A stretch of DNA of 64,000 nucleotides from Neomesorhizobium albiziae (GCF_900114255.1 NZ_FOSL01000004.1:124001-188000); one strand, 5' to 3'. Positions 36,254-48,303 are shown, numbered from the stretch's first letter. Program-made: numbers and translations. The notes: generated by a model from the letters alone, not told the origin.

Positions 36254-38803
36254 ATGCCGTTCGGGCGGACATTCAAACTTGCCCTCCGTTTCTCGCTGCG
36301 CGAGATGCGTGGCGGCTTTTCCGGATTCTTTATATTTCTCACCTGCATCGCGCTTGGCGTGGCGGCGATCGGCGGCGTCAATTCGGTGGCGCGGGCGATC
36401 ACTGCCGGCGTTGCCAATGAAGGCCAGGTGCTGCTCGGCGCCGATATCAGGTTCGAACTAAACCAGCGCGAGGTGACGGCGCCAGAGCGGGTGTTCCTCG
36501 ACGGGCTCGGCGCGGTGGCAGAAAGCGCCTCGATGCGCTCGATGGCGCGGCTTGAAAACGGCTCCGACCAGACGCTTGCCGAGGTGAAAGCGGTCGACCC
36601 CGCCTATCCTCTTTACGGCGCACTTCAAACGGAACCGCAACTCGACCTTGCTGAACTCTTCGACGCAAAAGCCGGCGTTTATGGCGCGGCCGCACCCGAC
36701 CTGTTGTTCGAGCGGCTTGGCCTGAAGCTTGGCGACCGGGTGAAGGTTGGCACCACGACCTTCGAATTGCGAGCCAGACTTGTGACCGAGCCCGACGCGG
36801 TTTCCGACGGTTTCGGCTTTGCGCCGCGTCTTCTGCTGTCGATGGAGGGTTTGCGCGCTTCAGGCCTGATCCAGCCAGGCAGCCTGGTGGAGTTCGCCTA
36901 CAAGATAAGGCTGCCCGCCGGCAGCAGCGAGGCTGATCTGGCCACCATTCGCGAGCGTGCAACGGCGGAGTTTCCGCAGGCCGGCTGGAGTATCCGCACG
37001 CGCAGCAACGCCGCACCCGCGCTGTCGTCCAACATCGAACGTTTCTCGCAGTTCCTGACGCTGGTCGGGCTCACCGCCCTGGTGGTAGGCGGCGTTGGCG
37101 TTGCCAACGCCGTGCGTGCCTATCTCGACGGCAAGCGCAGCGTTATCGCCACCTTCAAGAGCCTTGGCGCCTCCGGCGGCTTTGTGTTCACCGTGTATCT
37201 CGTGCAGATCCTGCTGATTGCCGGCATCGGGATCGTTGCCGGTCTGGTCCTTGGCGCGCTGATGCCCTTCGCTGCGAGCGCAGCGCTTCGATCGCTGATT
37301 CCTGTGCCGGCCGAAACCGGCATCTATCCCGGCGCCCTGGGCAGCGCTGCGCTTTTCGGCCTGCTGGTAACGCTCGCCTTCGCGCTTCTGCCGCTCGGCC
37401 GGGCGCGCGACGTGCCGGCGACAGCGCTGTTTCGCGAAATGGGTTTCGAGGGGCGTGGCTTGCCGCATCTCGCCTATGTCCTGACCGCGCTGGGGATCGC
37501 TGCGGTGCTTGCCGCGCTTGCCATCATGTTTTCAGGCGATCGCCGGATCGCCTCGATCTTCGTCGGGGCCACGGTGTTTTCCTTCATAGTTCTGCGCAGC
37601 GTCGGTTGGCTGGTCCAATGGGTCGCGCGCAAAAGTCCGCGCGTGCGGTCGACCGCGCTTCGGCTGGCGATCGGCAACATTCACCGGCCGGGCGCGCTGA
37701 CGCCTTCGGTCGTGTTGTCACTCGGGTTGGGGTTGACGCTGCTCGTCACTCTGGCGCTGATCGACGGCAATCTACGCCGGCAGATCGCCGGCAGCCTGCC
37801 AGAACGGGCGCCGAATTTCTTCTTCGTCGACATCCAGAGCACGGAGGTTGAGAATTTCACGCGGCTTGTCGAAAACGAGGCCCCCGGCGGCAAGCTGATG
37901 CGGGTGCCTATGCTGCGCGGCCGCGTTGTCGCTCTAAATGGCGTCAACGTGCAGAAGATGACAGTGCCGGCCGAGGGCGCCTGGGTGCTGCGCGGCGACC
38001 GCGGCATTACCTATTCCGACACCATTCCCGAGAACGCCACCCTTTCGGAGGGTGCCTGGTGGCCGAAAGACTATTCGGGTGAGCCGCTGGTTTCGTTTTC
38101 AGCCGAGGAAGCGAAGGCGATCGGTCTGAAGATCGGCGACACGGTGACGGTGAATGTGCTCGGCCGCGACATAACGGCCAGAATCGCCAGCTTCCGTCAG
38201 GTGGAATGGGAATCGATGGGCATCAACTTCGTCATGGTGTTTTCGCCCAACGCCTTTGCGGGTGCACCGCATTCCTGGCTGGCGACACTCAGCCTGGACA
38301 ACGCCACCGCTGCCGACGAATCGCGCATCCTGAACGCGGTGACGCGCGCCTTTCCCGCGGTCACCACGGTGCGGGTGAAGGACGCGCTCGATGTGGTCAA
38401 TCGTCTCGTCGGCCAACTCGGCACGGCGGTCCGCGCGGCGGCAAGCGTGGCGCTGATCGCCTCGGTGCTGGTGCTTTCGGGCGCGCTGGCCGCCGGCAAC
38501 CGCGCCCGCATCCATGACGCGGTTGTGCTGAAGACGCTCGGTGCGACGCGAAAGACACTGATATCGGCCTTTTCGCTGGAATATATGCTGATCGGGCTGG
38601 CGACGGCGATCTTCGCACTGTTGGCCGGGGGCGTCGCGGCATGGTTCGTGGTGGCACGGATCATGATGCTGCCCTCGCATTTCCTGCCCGAGGTTGCGCT
38701 TGGCACGATCGTTTTCGCGCTGGTGCTGACCGTCGGGTTCGGCCTTGCCGGCACGTGGCGCGTGCTCGGACACAAGGCTGCACCCGTGCTGCGGAATCTC
38801 TGA
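36254..38803 (+). CDS. FtsX-like ABC permease (YbbP type)
   Basis: An 849-residue membrane protein with an N-terminal transmembrane segment (about 22-45), a large periplasmic domain, FtsX-like transmembrane blocks (about 255-430), a second periplasmic domain and a last FtsX block (about 720-840). The duplicated layout and length match YbbP. Starts 4 bases after the ATPase. Thought to work with TesA-type esterases on lipids or toxic acyl compounds; substrate unknown. Confidence 0.9.
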   Translation: MPFGRTFKLALRFSLREMRGGFSGFFIFLTCIALGVAAIGGVNSVARAITAGVANEGQVLLGADIRFELNQREVTAPERVFLDGLGAVAESASMRSMARLENGSDQTLAEVKAVDPAYPLYGALQTEPQLDLAELFDAKAGVYGAAAPDLLFERLGLKLGDRVKVGTTTFELRARLVTEPDAVSDGFGFAPRLLLSMEGLRASGLIQPGSLVEFAYKIRLPAGSSEADLATIRERATAEFPQAGWSIRTRSNAAPALSSNIERFSQFLTLVGLTALVVGGVGVANAVRAYLDGKRSVIATFKSLGASGGFVFTVYLVQILLIAGIGIVAGLVLGALMPFAASAALRSLIPVPAETGIYPGALGSAALFGLLVTLAFALLPLGRARDVPATALFREMGFEGRGLPHLAYVLTALGIAAVLAALAIMFSGDRRIASIFVGATVFSFIVLRSVGWLVQWVARKSPRVRSTALRLAIGNIHRPGALTPSVVLSLGLGLTLLVTLALIDGNLRRQIAGSLPERAPNFFFVDIQSTEVENFTRLVENEAPGGKLMRVPMLRGRVVALNGVNVQKMTVPAEGAWVLRGDRGITYSDTIPENATLSEGAWWPKDYSGEPLVSFSAEEAKAIGLKIGDTVTVNVLGRDITARIASFRQVEWESMGINFVMVFSPNAFAGAPHSWLATLSLDNATAADESRILNAVTRAFPAVTTVRVKDALDVVNRLVGQLGTAVRAAASVALIASVLVLSGALAAGNRARIHDAVVLKTLGATRKTLISAFSLEYMLIGLATAIFALLAGGVAAWFVVARIMMLPSHFLPEVALGTIVFALVLTVGFGLAGTWRVLGHKAAPVLRNL

Positions 38804-39043
38804 CCGGGCTGTCGCCTCCGGGCCTGGATGCTGGTTACACGGTAAAATCCATGTGAAAGGGGGTTCCCGCGTCTGGGAATGTATGAGAATCGTTCTTCAC
38901 GAGGGGTTTCGGACCGTAACGGGTCTTGTCCTCGCCTCAAAGAATCATCATATTTGGCGGCAGGCATGCTGGAGTCCCGCCAGCGGCGCCTGGGTTTGTT
39001 GAAAACCCGACACCGGACGGGGCAGAAGCAACAGAGGAACTAA

Positions 39044-39823
39044 ATGGCTGACCTTCGCAATTATCAGGCACGCGTCGCCGCCGCGGGGACCCGCGCGGAT
39101 GCGTCCATCGACGAGGGCCTGCGCGCCTACATGGTCAAGGTTTACAACCTGATGGCGCTTGGCCTCGCAATCACCGGCCTGGCCGCGCTCGGCACCATGA
39201 TGGTGGCCACCACCAACGACCCGTCCGCCGCCGTGGCGACGCTGGCCAACGGCAAGATGCTGACCAACGTCGGCGTCGCGCTTTATGGCTCGCCGCTGAA
39301 GTGGGTTGTCATGCTGGCCCCGCTCGGCATGGTGTTTTTCCTGAGCGCGCGCATCCAGGCGATGAGCACCTCCGCCGCGCAGACCGCATTCTGGGTCTTC
39401 GCCGGCCTGATGGGCCTGTCGCTGTCGTCGATCTTCCTGGTCTACACCGCGCAGAGCATCACGCAGACGTTCTTCATTACGGCCGCCGCCTTCGGTGCGC
39501 TGTCGCTGTGGGGCTACACCACCAAGCGTGATCTGACCGGCATGGGCACGTTCCTGTTCATGGGCGTGATCGGCCTGATCATCGCGATGGTGGTCAACAT
39601 CTTCCTGCAGTCGTCTGCTCTGCAGTTCGCCATCTCGGCGATCGGCGTGCTGGTCTTCTCCGGCCTCACTGCCTACGACACGCAGAAGATCAAGGAAATG
39701 TACTGGGAAGGCGACGATGTGCTCGTCTCCGGTCGCAAGGCGATCATGGGCGCGCTGACGCTCTACCTCGACTTCATCAACCTGTTCACCTTCCTGCTGT
39801 CGTTCCTCGGCAACCGCGAATAG
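39044..39823 (+). CDS. Bax inhibitor-1 / YccA family membrane protein
   Basis: A 259-residue protein with seven hydrophobic segments from about residue 33. The family motifs ALGLAITGLAAL near the start and FSGLTAYDTQKIKEMY (acidic pore residue) near the end are present, and GALTLYLDFINLFTFLLSFLG closes the protein. YccA relatives modulate FtsH; others are Ca2+ leak channels. Monocistronic with a strong terminator. Confidence 0.93.
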   Translation: MADLRNYQARVAAAGTRADASIDEGLRAYMVKVYNLMALGLAITGLAALGTMMVATTNDPSAAVATLANGKMLTNVGVALYGSPLKWVVMLAPLGMVFFLSARIQAMSTSAAQTAFWVFAGLMGLSLSSIFLVYTAQSITQTFFITAAAFGALSLWGYTTKRDLTGMGTFLFMGVIGLIIAMVVNIFLQSSALQFAISAIGVLVFSGLTAYDTQKIKEMYWEGDDVLVSGRKAIMGALTLYLDFINLFTFLLSFLGNRE

Positions 39824-39847
39824 GCGGAACTGGACCAACTGATTCGG

Positions 39848-39880
39848 AAAGGGCGGCCTATAGCCGCCCTTTCTTTTTGC
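39848..39880 (+). terminator. intrinsic terminator after the BI-1 gene
   Basis: Stem AAAGGGCGGC / GCCGCCCTTT with a CTATA loop followed by CTTTTT, 25 bases after the BI-1 stop codon. Confidence 0.88.
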
Positions 39881-39927
39881 GCCCATCTCTGCTGCCGTTA
39901 CGAGCAGAAAAACAACGTGCATAATTT

Positions 39928-40497
39928 ATGAGCAGTATTCTGATACGTTCGGCGATAGCGACCGACCTCGATCGGATCACGGAAATTTACGCCGATGCGG
40001 TGACCAATGGCACCGCCAGTTACGAACTGGAATCACCGTCGCGGAGGGAAATGGAAGCCCGATTCGCGGCGCTGAGGGACGGCGGTTTTCCCTACATCGT
40101 CGCGGAGGATGGTGGCCGGCTTGCCGCCTATGCCTATGCCGGTCCGTTCCGGCCGCGACCGGCCTACCGATTCATTGTCGAAGATTCGATCTATGTCGCG
40201 CCCGAGGCCAAAGGGCGAGGGATCGGTCGGCTCTTGCTGGAGCGGCTGATCGTTGAATGCGAATCGGCGGGCTTCCGGCAAATGATAGCCGTGATCGGTG
40301 ACGGGGGTCCGCAAAGCCCCTCCGTGAGGCTGCATGAAAGGCTCGGGTTTCGCCACTCCGGCGTCCTGGAGGGCTCCGGCTACAAGCACGGACGCTGGCT
40401 GGACACAGTGTTCATGCAATTGTCGATGAATGGCGGCAATGCGGCGGCGCCGGATCCCGAATCACTGCCGGAGCGGCGTTTCCGGGAAAAAGCTTGA
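39928..40497 (+). CDS. GNAT acetyltransferase, phosphinothricin N-acetyltransferase type
   Basis: A 189-residue acetyltransferase of the Pat/Bar/MnaT group. IRSAIATDLDRITEIYADAV and GTASYELESPS match the group start; YVAPEAKGRGIGRLLLERL binds acetyl-CoA; HERLGFRHSGVLEGSGYKHGRWLDT is the group C-terminus. These enzymes acetylate phosphinothricin or methionine analogues. Convergent with the DUF2794 gene 13 bases downstream. Confidence 0.88.
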   Translation: MSSILIRSAIATDLDRITEIYADAVTNGTASYELESPSRREMEARFAALRDGGFPYIVAEDGGRLAAYAYAGPFRPRPAYRFIVEDSIYVAPEAKGRGIGRLLLERLIVECESAGFRQMIAVIGDGGPQSPSVRLHERLGFRHSGVLEGSGYKHGRWLDTVFMQLSMNGGNAAAPDPESLPERRFREKA

Positions 40498-40510
40498 AAA
40501 ATCAGGCCGT

Positions 40511-40897
40511 TCAGGCTTCCACCAGGCGCAGCCGCTTGTCGAAAACGCCAAGCACGCTGGCGAGCTCATGGCCTCGTTTCAGGATCAGGCCGGTCGGCGC
40601 GACGACAAAGAAGGCGCCCTGCTTGCGTGCCAGCTTCGGGTTCTTGACGATCTGGAAAAGCGCCGTCTCGCTGGCGCGGCGGAAAACAGAAAACACAGCG
40701 CGATCGGCGAGATGATCAATGGCGTAGTCCCGCCATTCGTTGGCGGCGACCATGCGCCCATAGAGCCTCAGAATCAGATCGAGTTCGAGACGGTTGAAAG
40801 AAACCGGGAGCTCCATTCGTTCGCGCCTTGCCTCATGGAGCGGGATCAATATTGCGGATTCGTCCCTATCCTCCGCTCCGGCCCCGCGATCGGTCAT
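40511..40897 (-). CDS. DUF2794 domain protein
   Basis: A 128-residue soluble protein. The family core VSFNRLELDLILRLYGRMVA, ANEWRDYAIDHLADRAVF and PKLARKQGAFFVVAP spans most of the length. The ATG at 40897 (MTDRGAGAEDRD) is preferred; the open frame upstream lacks coding character and the ATG has AAGG nearby. Function unknown; the family is largely restricted to alphaproteobacteria. Confidence 0.85.
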   Translation of the reverse strand: MTDRGAGAEDRDESAILIPLHEARRERMELPVSFNRLELDLILRLYGRMVAANEWRDYAIDHLADRAVFSVFRRASETALFQIVKNPKLARKQGAFFVVAPTGLILKRGHELASVLGVFDKRLRLVEA

Positions 40898-40991
40898 GCA
40901 ACTTGGCCTTCCATGACAATTTGGCGACAAGCGGAGTTTGCCTGTTCGTCGGGGAAATGCAAGTCCAAGCAGAGGTTGTAAGCCGGACGGT

Positions 40992-41010
40992 TTGTTACAG
41001 ATTGTTACAG
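40992..41010. repeat. tandem TTGTTACAG motif upstream of DUF2794
   Basis: TTGTTACAG occurs twice at 10-base spacing (40992-41000 and 41002-41010), about 95 bases upstream of the DUF2794 start and about 90 bases before the candidate small RNA. One helical turn of spacing is what a dimeric regulator would need. The same 9-mer recurs at 50341-50349. Confidence 0.4.
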
Positions 41011-41099
41011 GATATCTCACGAAGCAGGACATAATGTCGGAATTGGTGATGACCGCGCCACAATATTGCCGCAAATAATCCCGGCTTTTGCCTCAATGT

Positions 41100-41283
41100 C
41101 TGACGAACATCCCCTTGTTGCCTGAGACGGTTCGGTCCGGCACCGGCTCCGTAAACCCCAAGCCCCCCGCCCACGGGGCCATGGCCGGATCGAACCAACC
41201 CGGGCTTTCCGTGTGGAAAGCCTGGTGCGACGATCCCAAATCCTTGCGACCGGTGTCAGTTTGCCTGGCGCCGGTTTTTCTTT
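41100..41283 (+). ncRNA. candidate structured small RNA with intrinsic terminator
   Basis: A plus-strand noncoding stretch with three stems. Stem 1 pairs GGTTCGGTCCGGC (41129-41141) with GCCGGATCGAACC (41184-41196), with one wobble. Stem 2 is GGCTTTCC-GTGT-GGAAAGCC (about 41203-41222). Stem 3 is an 11-bp terminator, ACCGGTGTCAG (41249-41259) with CTGGCGCCGGT (41265-41275), followed by TTTTC and more T. The terminator works only in the plus direction, yet no plus-strand gene ends nearby. The 5' end is a guess and no known RNA family was recognised. Confidence 0.5.
41249..41280 (+). terminator. plus-strand intrinsic terminator of the candidate small RNA
   Basis: Eleven-bp stem with two G-U wobbles, 5-base loop, then five T, a C and three T. 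The nearest plus-strand gene ends 750 bases upstream with a convergent gene between, so it probably belongs to a noncoding transcript. Confidence 0.65.
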
Positions 41284-41319
41284 GCCGGGTTCCCATTGGA
41301 AAGGGAATAACGGCTGGTA

Positions 41320-42069
41320 TCACATGCCGGGAAGCTTGATGACGGTAGCGCCCAGTATTGGCCCCGGCGTGCCATCCTTGCCGGCGGATTGCAGCAGCAC
41401 CGCACAATTGGCGCCCTTCTTGGCCATGTCACTGACCGGCATCTCGAAGCGGGTGGGATCGCCGCGCCACATGCCGGCGGTCTGGATCTCTTTCACGGCA
41501 TTCCAGTAGCTGACGGTTTTACCGGTGTTTTCGCCGCGTGTGATGACGACCGGTTTCACCTGGTCGTAATAGACCAGTACGACACGCGCCTCCTCGGCGG
41601 GCTCGTTAGCCGAATCAACCTGGATGACGACGCTATCCCCTGAGCGTGTCGCGGAAACGCCGACCTTCATTCCTATGCCGGCCTTTTCCATGCCCTCGAG
41701 CGCGTCGGAGACTTCGGAACGGATCGCACCATTGACATGGGCACGTCCGTTGATGACGGCTTGCGGCGTGTAGACCGAGCGGGTGCCGAACGATTTCATG
41801 TAGTCATATTGGCGTTGCGTGCCTTCGGCCGAACCCAACGTGTCCTGCCAGCCAAGATAGTCCCAGTAATTGACGTGGTAGGCGAGTGCGACAACACTGC
41901 CTTCCCGCGCCAGATCGGCGAACACGGCGTCGGCAGGCGGACATGAACTGCAGCCCTGACTGGTGAACAATTCGATCACGCCGCGCGGTTTTTGCGGCTC
42001 CTGCGCCGCGGCAAGGCCCGGAAGGACCAACGCCAGGGCGGCCAGCCCGAAAAATCTGCCCAAGTCCAT
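41320..42069 (-). CDS. DUF1223 thioredoxin-like exported protein
   Basis: A 249-residue protein with signal peptide (LGRFFGLAALALVLPGLAAAQ). DUF1223 begins GVIELFTSQGCSSCPPAD, a thioredoxin-like CxxC, followed by ALAYHVNYWDYLGW and YTPQAVINGRAHVNG. Likely a periplasmic or secreted thiol protein of unknown role. The ATG at 42069 starts the signal peptide; the frame runs further upstream into the divergent intergenic region. Confidence 0.88.
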   Translation of the reverse strand: MDLGRFFGLAALALVLPGLAAAQEPQKPRGVIELFTSQGCSSCPPADAVFADLAREGSVVALAYHVNYWDYLGWQDTLGSAEGTQRQYDYMKSFGTRSVYTPQAVINGRAHVNGAIRSEVSDALEGMEKAGIGMKVGVSATRSGDSVVIQVDSANEPAEEARVVLVYYDQVKPVVITRGENTGKTVSYWNAVKEIQTAGMWRGDPTRFEMPVSDMAKKGANCAVLLQSAGKDGTPGPILGATVIKLPGM

Positions 42070-42190
42070 AGCAATTCCAACCCTTGCCGGCTTCGCGGCT
42101 GTTATCGTTGCAAAACAATTGACAGAAGCCGGTCTCAACAGGAAGTCACGTTGCGGTGAGAGATTTGGACGCAACCGAAAGGCGCTCGTG

Positions 42191-43114
42191 ATGAGGATTT
42201 CGAAGAAAAGCATGCGTCCCGACGCAGGCGCGCGACGGCTGCAGGCCGATCAGATATCGGAACTGGTGGTGATCGATCGCGACGGCGCGCAGCCACGTCT
42301 TGTCTACGACACCCGCGAGCTGATCGAAGCGCCTAACTGGACACCGGACGGCCAATGGCTGGTCTACAATGGCGACGGTCGTCTCTTCCGCATTTCGCCG
42401 GACGGCGGCGACGGGCCGCATCGCATCAACAGTACGCCGGTCGAGAACCTCAACAACGATCATGTGATCGCGCCGGACGGGCAAAGCATCTTCGTCAGCG
42501 CCAATGATGGCCATCTCTACGTGTTGCCGATAGCCGGTGGCGAGCCCGCCAGGGTCTCCGGAGACAATGAGAGGTCAGGCGGTTTGCGCCACTATCTGCA
42601 TGGCATCTCGCCCGACGGGGGCTCGCTCGCTTATGTCGGGCTGGAGCGCGGGCCGGAAGGCCATTCTACAACCTGGATCTGCACCATGCCGGCGACGGGC
42701 GGCGCCAGCGCCTTTCTCACTGACGGGGGTTGCCCGGTCGACGGACCGGAGTTTTCTGCGGACGGAGAGTGGATCTATTTCAACTCGGAAGCGGCGGCGA
42801 CGCAACCCGGCCACGCGCAGATATTCCGCATGCGCCGCGATGGCAGCGCAGTGGAGCAGCTGACCCACGATGCGCGGGTCAACTGGTTTCCGCATCCATC
42901 GCCGGATGGCTTGCTGGTGGCATATCTGAGCTATCCCAAAGGGACGACCGGGCATCCCGCTGACCGCGAGGTGATCTTGCGCGTAATGGATCCGGAGGGG
43001 AAGGACGGCCGCGATCTCGACGCCTTCAACGGCGGCCAGGGTACGATCAACGTCAATTCCTGGTCGCCCGATTCGCGCTACCTCGCCTATGTGCGTTATC
43101 CCCGCTACGGCTGA
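42191..43114 (+). CDS. TolB-like beta-propeller protein
   Basis: A 307-residue protein built of WD40-like PD40 repeats: APNWTPDGQWLVYNGDGRLF, HVIAPDGQSIFVSANDG, GISPDGGSLAYVG, PEFSADGEWIYFNSE, PHPSPDGLLVAYLSYP and SWSPDSRYLAYV. No signal peptide, so probably cytosolic and not TolB itself. The ATG at 42191 (MRISKKSMRPD) avoids overlapping the divergent DUF1223 gene. Some homologues sit with glycosidases; none here. Confidence 0.85.
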   Translation: MRISKKSMRPDAGARRLQADQISELVVIDRDGAQPRLVYDTRELIEAPNWTPDGQWLVYNGDGRLFRISPDGGDGPHRINSTPVENLNNDHVIAPDGQSIFVSANDGHLYVLPIAGGEPARVSGDNERSGGLRHYLHGISPDGGSLAYVGLERGPEGHSTTWICTMPATGGASAFLTDGGCPVDGPEFSADGEWIYFNSEAAATQPGHAQIFRMRRDGSAVEQLTHDARVNWFPHPSPDGLLVAYLSYPKGTTGHPADREVILRVMDPEGKDGRDLDAFNGGQGTINVNSWSPDSRYLAYVRYPRYG

Positions 43115-43150
43115 GCAGGCGAACATGAAGGGTGCGTCCCGCCGATGGAA

Positions 43151-43179
43151 GAAGGCCCGCGATGAGATCGCGGGCCTTC
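43151..43179. terminator. bidirectional terminator between the TolB-like gene and acnA
   Basis: A 13-bp perfect stem GAAGGCCCGCGAT / ATCGCGGGCCTTC with a GAG loop, between convergent genes. T-rich sequence (TTCATTT) follows in the plus direction. Confidence 0.8.
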
Positions 43180-43210
43180 TTCATTTCAGCGATTGCGTTC
43201 GGCTTTGCCC

Positions 43211-45904
<2,694 letters not shown>

Positions 45905-46191
45905 GTGCGATCCATCCTTGTCTGTTCAGCCTGAAAGGGAACGGACTCCGATGGGCATGCAATCACGCGCAAAGGTGCGGGTACGGCCATTTCCGCTGTC
46001 CGCTCCCAAGCAACCCGAGCCGTTCAAGGCGGCGCGTGCGCTGGTTCGGCGCAAATTCGTTTGCCACGCCGACCGCTGGCGTGGTTGTTGCGCATATAAA
46101 GAGTTTCTTGGAAGAGTTCCAGAGAGATAAAACGCAATTTTGCTGCGATGCGAAGCTGCTGCGACGGATCGCCTTGGACGATGGGGAAAGC

Positions 46192-46815
46192 ATGCGGCTG
46201 ATCGCCGAAAATCTCAGCGGCGAGCGTGGCGGCGAGGCGGTTTTTGCCGGTGTCGGTTTCGATCTGGCCGCCGGCGAGAGCCTGACCGTCACTGGCCCCA
46301 ACGGCGCGGGCAAATCGACGCTGCTGAGAGTGATCGCCGGGCTTCTGCCGACGGCGGCAGGTAATGTACGGCTCGACGGCGGCGGCGAGGAATGGCCGAC
46401 GGTGGCTGCGTCCAGTCACTATCTCGGCCACCAGAACGCCATGAAGACGGCGCTGAGCGTGGCCGAGAATCTGCGCTTCTGGCAGGATTTTGCCGGCCAG
46501 CCGCAGCTTGGCGTCGGCGAGGCGCTGGAAATGGTGGGGCTCGGTGGTCTCGACCACCTGCCCTACGGCTACCTTTCGACCGGCCAGCGGCGCCGCGCGG
46601 CGATCGCCAAGCTCCTGGTCAGCTACCGCCCGATATGGCTGCTCGACGAGCCGACCGCCGGGCTGGACAAGGCATCCGAAGCCCAGTTTTCGGCGCTGAT
46701 GCGGGTTCATCTGGAAGACGGAGGGATCGTCATCGCCGCAACGCATCTGCCGCTCGGGCTTGAGGGAGCGAAGACGCTGGAGATGGGAGGCTCACCCTCC
46801 CCTATGCCATGCTAG
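46192..46815 (+). CDS. ccmA: cytochrome c biogenesis ATP-binding protein CcmA
   Basis: CcmA (207 residues) powers release of haem-loaded CcmE from CcmCD. Walker A GPNGAGKSTLLR, signature-like YLSTGQRRRAAIAKLL and Walker B WLLDEPTAGLD are intact. The ATG at 46192 (MRLIAENLSGERGG) gives the normal length; upstream in-frame codons are not family-like. First gene of ccmABCDG, overlapping ccmB by 7 bases, and divergent from acnA. Confidence 0.95.
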   Translation: MRLIAENLSGERGGEAVFAGVGFDLAAGESLTVTGPNGAGKSTLLRVIAGLLPTAAGNVRLDGGGEEWPTVAASSHYLGHQNAMKTALSVAENLRFWQDFAGQPQLGVGEALEMVGLGGLDHLPYGYLSTGQRRRAAIAKLLVSYRPIWLLDEPTAGLDKASEAQFSALMRVHLEDGGIVIAATHLPLGLEGAKTLEMGGSPSPMPC

Positions 46816-47474
46816 CACTCTTCTTCCGCGACATCAGGCTTGGTATCCGCGCGGGCGGCGGGGCGCTGACCGGCGTCCTGTTCTTCCTCGCCGTCATCGC
46901 GACGATCCCGTTTGGCGTCGGCCCGGATCTCAACCTGCTTTCCCGCATCGGTCCGGCCATACTCTGGATCGGCGCGTTGCTTGCCAGCCTGCTCGGCCTC
47001 GACCGGTTGTTCCAGGCCGACCGCGAGGATGGCTCCCTCGACCTTCTGATCCTCGCCGAGGGCCGGCACATGCTGGCGTTCACGGTCTTCGTCAAATGTC
47101 TGGCGCACTGGACGGCGAGCGTGCTGCCGCTGGTGGTAGCAGCGCCCTTCCTCGGCCTGTTCATGAACATGAAGCCGGCCGGCATCGGCGCGGCGGCGCT
47201 GACGCTTCTCGTCGGCACGCCGGCCATCACTTTCATCGGCGCGGTGGGGGCCGCAGTCACCGTCGTGCTGCCGCGCGGCGGCCTGCTCATTTCAGTTTTG
47301 GTGCTGCCGCTGGTGATCCCGGTGCTGATCTTCGGCGTTTCGGCAAGTTACGCGGCGGTGGCCGAGCCTGATCCCTTCCTGCCGCCTTTCCTCATTCTTG
47401 CCGCGCTGACGTTGTTTCTTGCCGTCATCGGGCCGGTGGCCGCAGCTCTGGCGCTGCGCTATGCCGCAGACTAG
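46809..47474 (+). CDS. ccmB: haem exporter protein CcmB
   Basis: CcmB (221 residues) is the membrane partner of CcmA with six hydrophobic segments. FFRDIRLGIRAGGGALTGVLFFL at the start and PRGGLLISVLVLPLVIPVLIF are typical. The 7-base overlap with ccmA implies translational coupling. ccmC follows 64 bases downstream. Confidence 0.95.
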   Translation: MLALFFRDIRLGIRAGGGALTGVLFFLAVIATIPFGVGPDLNLLSRIGPAILWIGALLASLLGLDRLFQADREDGSLDLLILAEGRHMLAFTVFVKCLAHWTASVLPLVVAAPFLGLFMNMKPAGIGAAALTLLVGTPAITFIGAVGAAVTVVLPRGGLLISVLVLPLVIPVLIFGVSASYAAVAEPDPFLPPFLILAALTLFLAVIGPVAAALALRYAAD

Positions 47475-47538
47475 ACCCGACTATTATACGAGACCGGTCG
47501 ATTGCGGGCAGGCCTGCCGCCCTCTATTTTGAAACACG

Positions 47539-48303
47539 ATGAGCCAAAGCAGCGCAACGATCAGAAGTTTTGCCGACCTCGCCAACCCGACGCGGTTCCT
47601 GGCGCTGGCCGATCGTTTGGTGCCGTGGTTCGGCGGCATCGCCGCGGTGCTTCTTGCAATCGGCCTCTATATGGGCTTCACAGCGCCCGAAGACTTCCAG
47701 CAAGGCATCACCGTGCGCATCATGTATATCCACGTGCCTTTCGCCTGGCTCGCCATGATGTGTTACACGCTGATGGCTCTGTCGGCGCTCGGCACCCTGG
47801 TGTGGCGGCATCCGCTGGCCGATGTGGCGCTCAAGGCCGCCGCCCCGGTCGGCGCGGTCTTCACCGCTCTGGCGCTGATCACTGGCTCGATATGGGGCAA
47901 GCCGATGTGGGGCACCTGGTGGGTATGGGACGCCCGGCTGACCTCTGTGTTCGTACTGTTCCTGATGTATCTCGGCATCATCGCGCTGACCCGGGCGCTT
48001 GACGATCCGGCGCGTGCCGCCCGCGCCGCCGCGATCATCACGCTGGTCGGCTTCATCAACATCCCAATCATCAAGTTTTCCGTCGACTGGTGGAACACGC
48101 TGCATCAGCCGGCCTCTGTGTTCCGGCTCGACGGGCCGACCATTCATCCAAGCCTTCTGTGGCCGCTGCTGGTGATGGCGCTGGGGTTCACCATGCTGTT
48201 CTTCACACTGCACCTGATGGCGATGCGCAACGAGATCTGGCGTCGCCGTGTCTCCGCCATGCAGCGCGTCGAAGCACGCCGCGCCGAGCGGCAGGGCGCG
48301 TAG
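47539..48303 (+). CDS. ccmC: haem-handling membrane protein CcmC
   Basis: CcmC (254 residues) presents haem to CcmE at the periplasmic face. The tryptophan-rich WWD motif GTWWVWDARLTS and flanking histidines (YIHVPFAW; WWNTLHQPAS) are present with six transmembrane segments. ccmD follows immediately, its ATG directly after the ccmC stop codon. Confidence 0.96.
   Translation: MSQSSATIRSFADLANPTRFLALADRLVPWFGGIAAVLLAIGLYMGFTAPEDFQQGITVRIMYIHVPFAWLAMMCYTLMALSALGTLVWRHPLADVALKAAAPVGAVFTALALITGSIWGKPMWGTWWVWDARLTSVFVLFLMYLGIIALTRALDDPARAARAAAIITLVGFINIPIIKFSVDWWNTLHQPASVFRLDGPTIHPSLLWPLLVMALGFTMLFFTLHLMAMRNEIWRRRVSAMQRVEARRAERQGA

Noticed and set aside
41184-41196. TTCGATC resembling a tRNA T loop in the DUF2794-DUF1223 gap
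   Set aside because: Flanking bases do not form a 5-bp T stem, and no acceptor or anticodon arm can be built; it pairs instead in the larger 13-bp stem.
41100-41283. Identification of the candidate small RNA as tmRNA or 6S RNA
   Set aside because: No tag-peptide reading frame or tRNA-like ends for tmRNA, and no long rod with a central bubble for 6S RNA.
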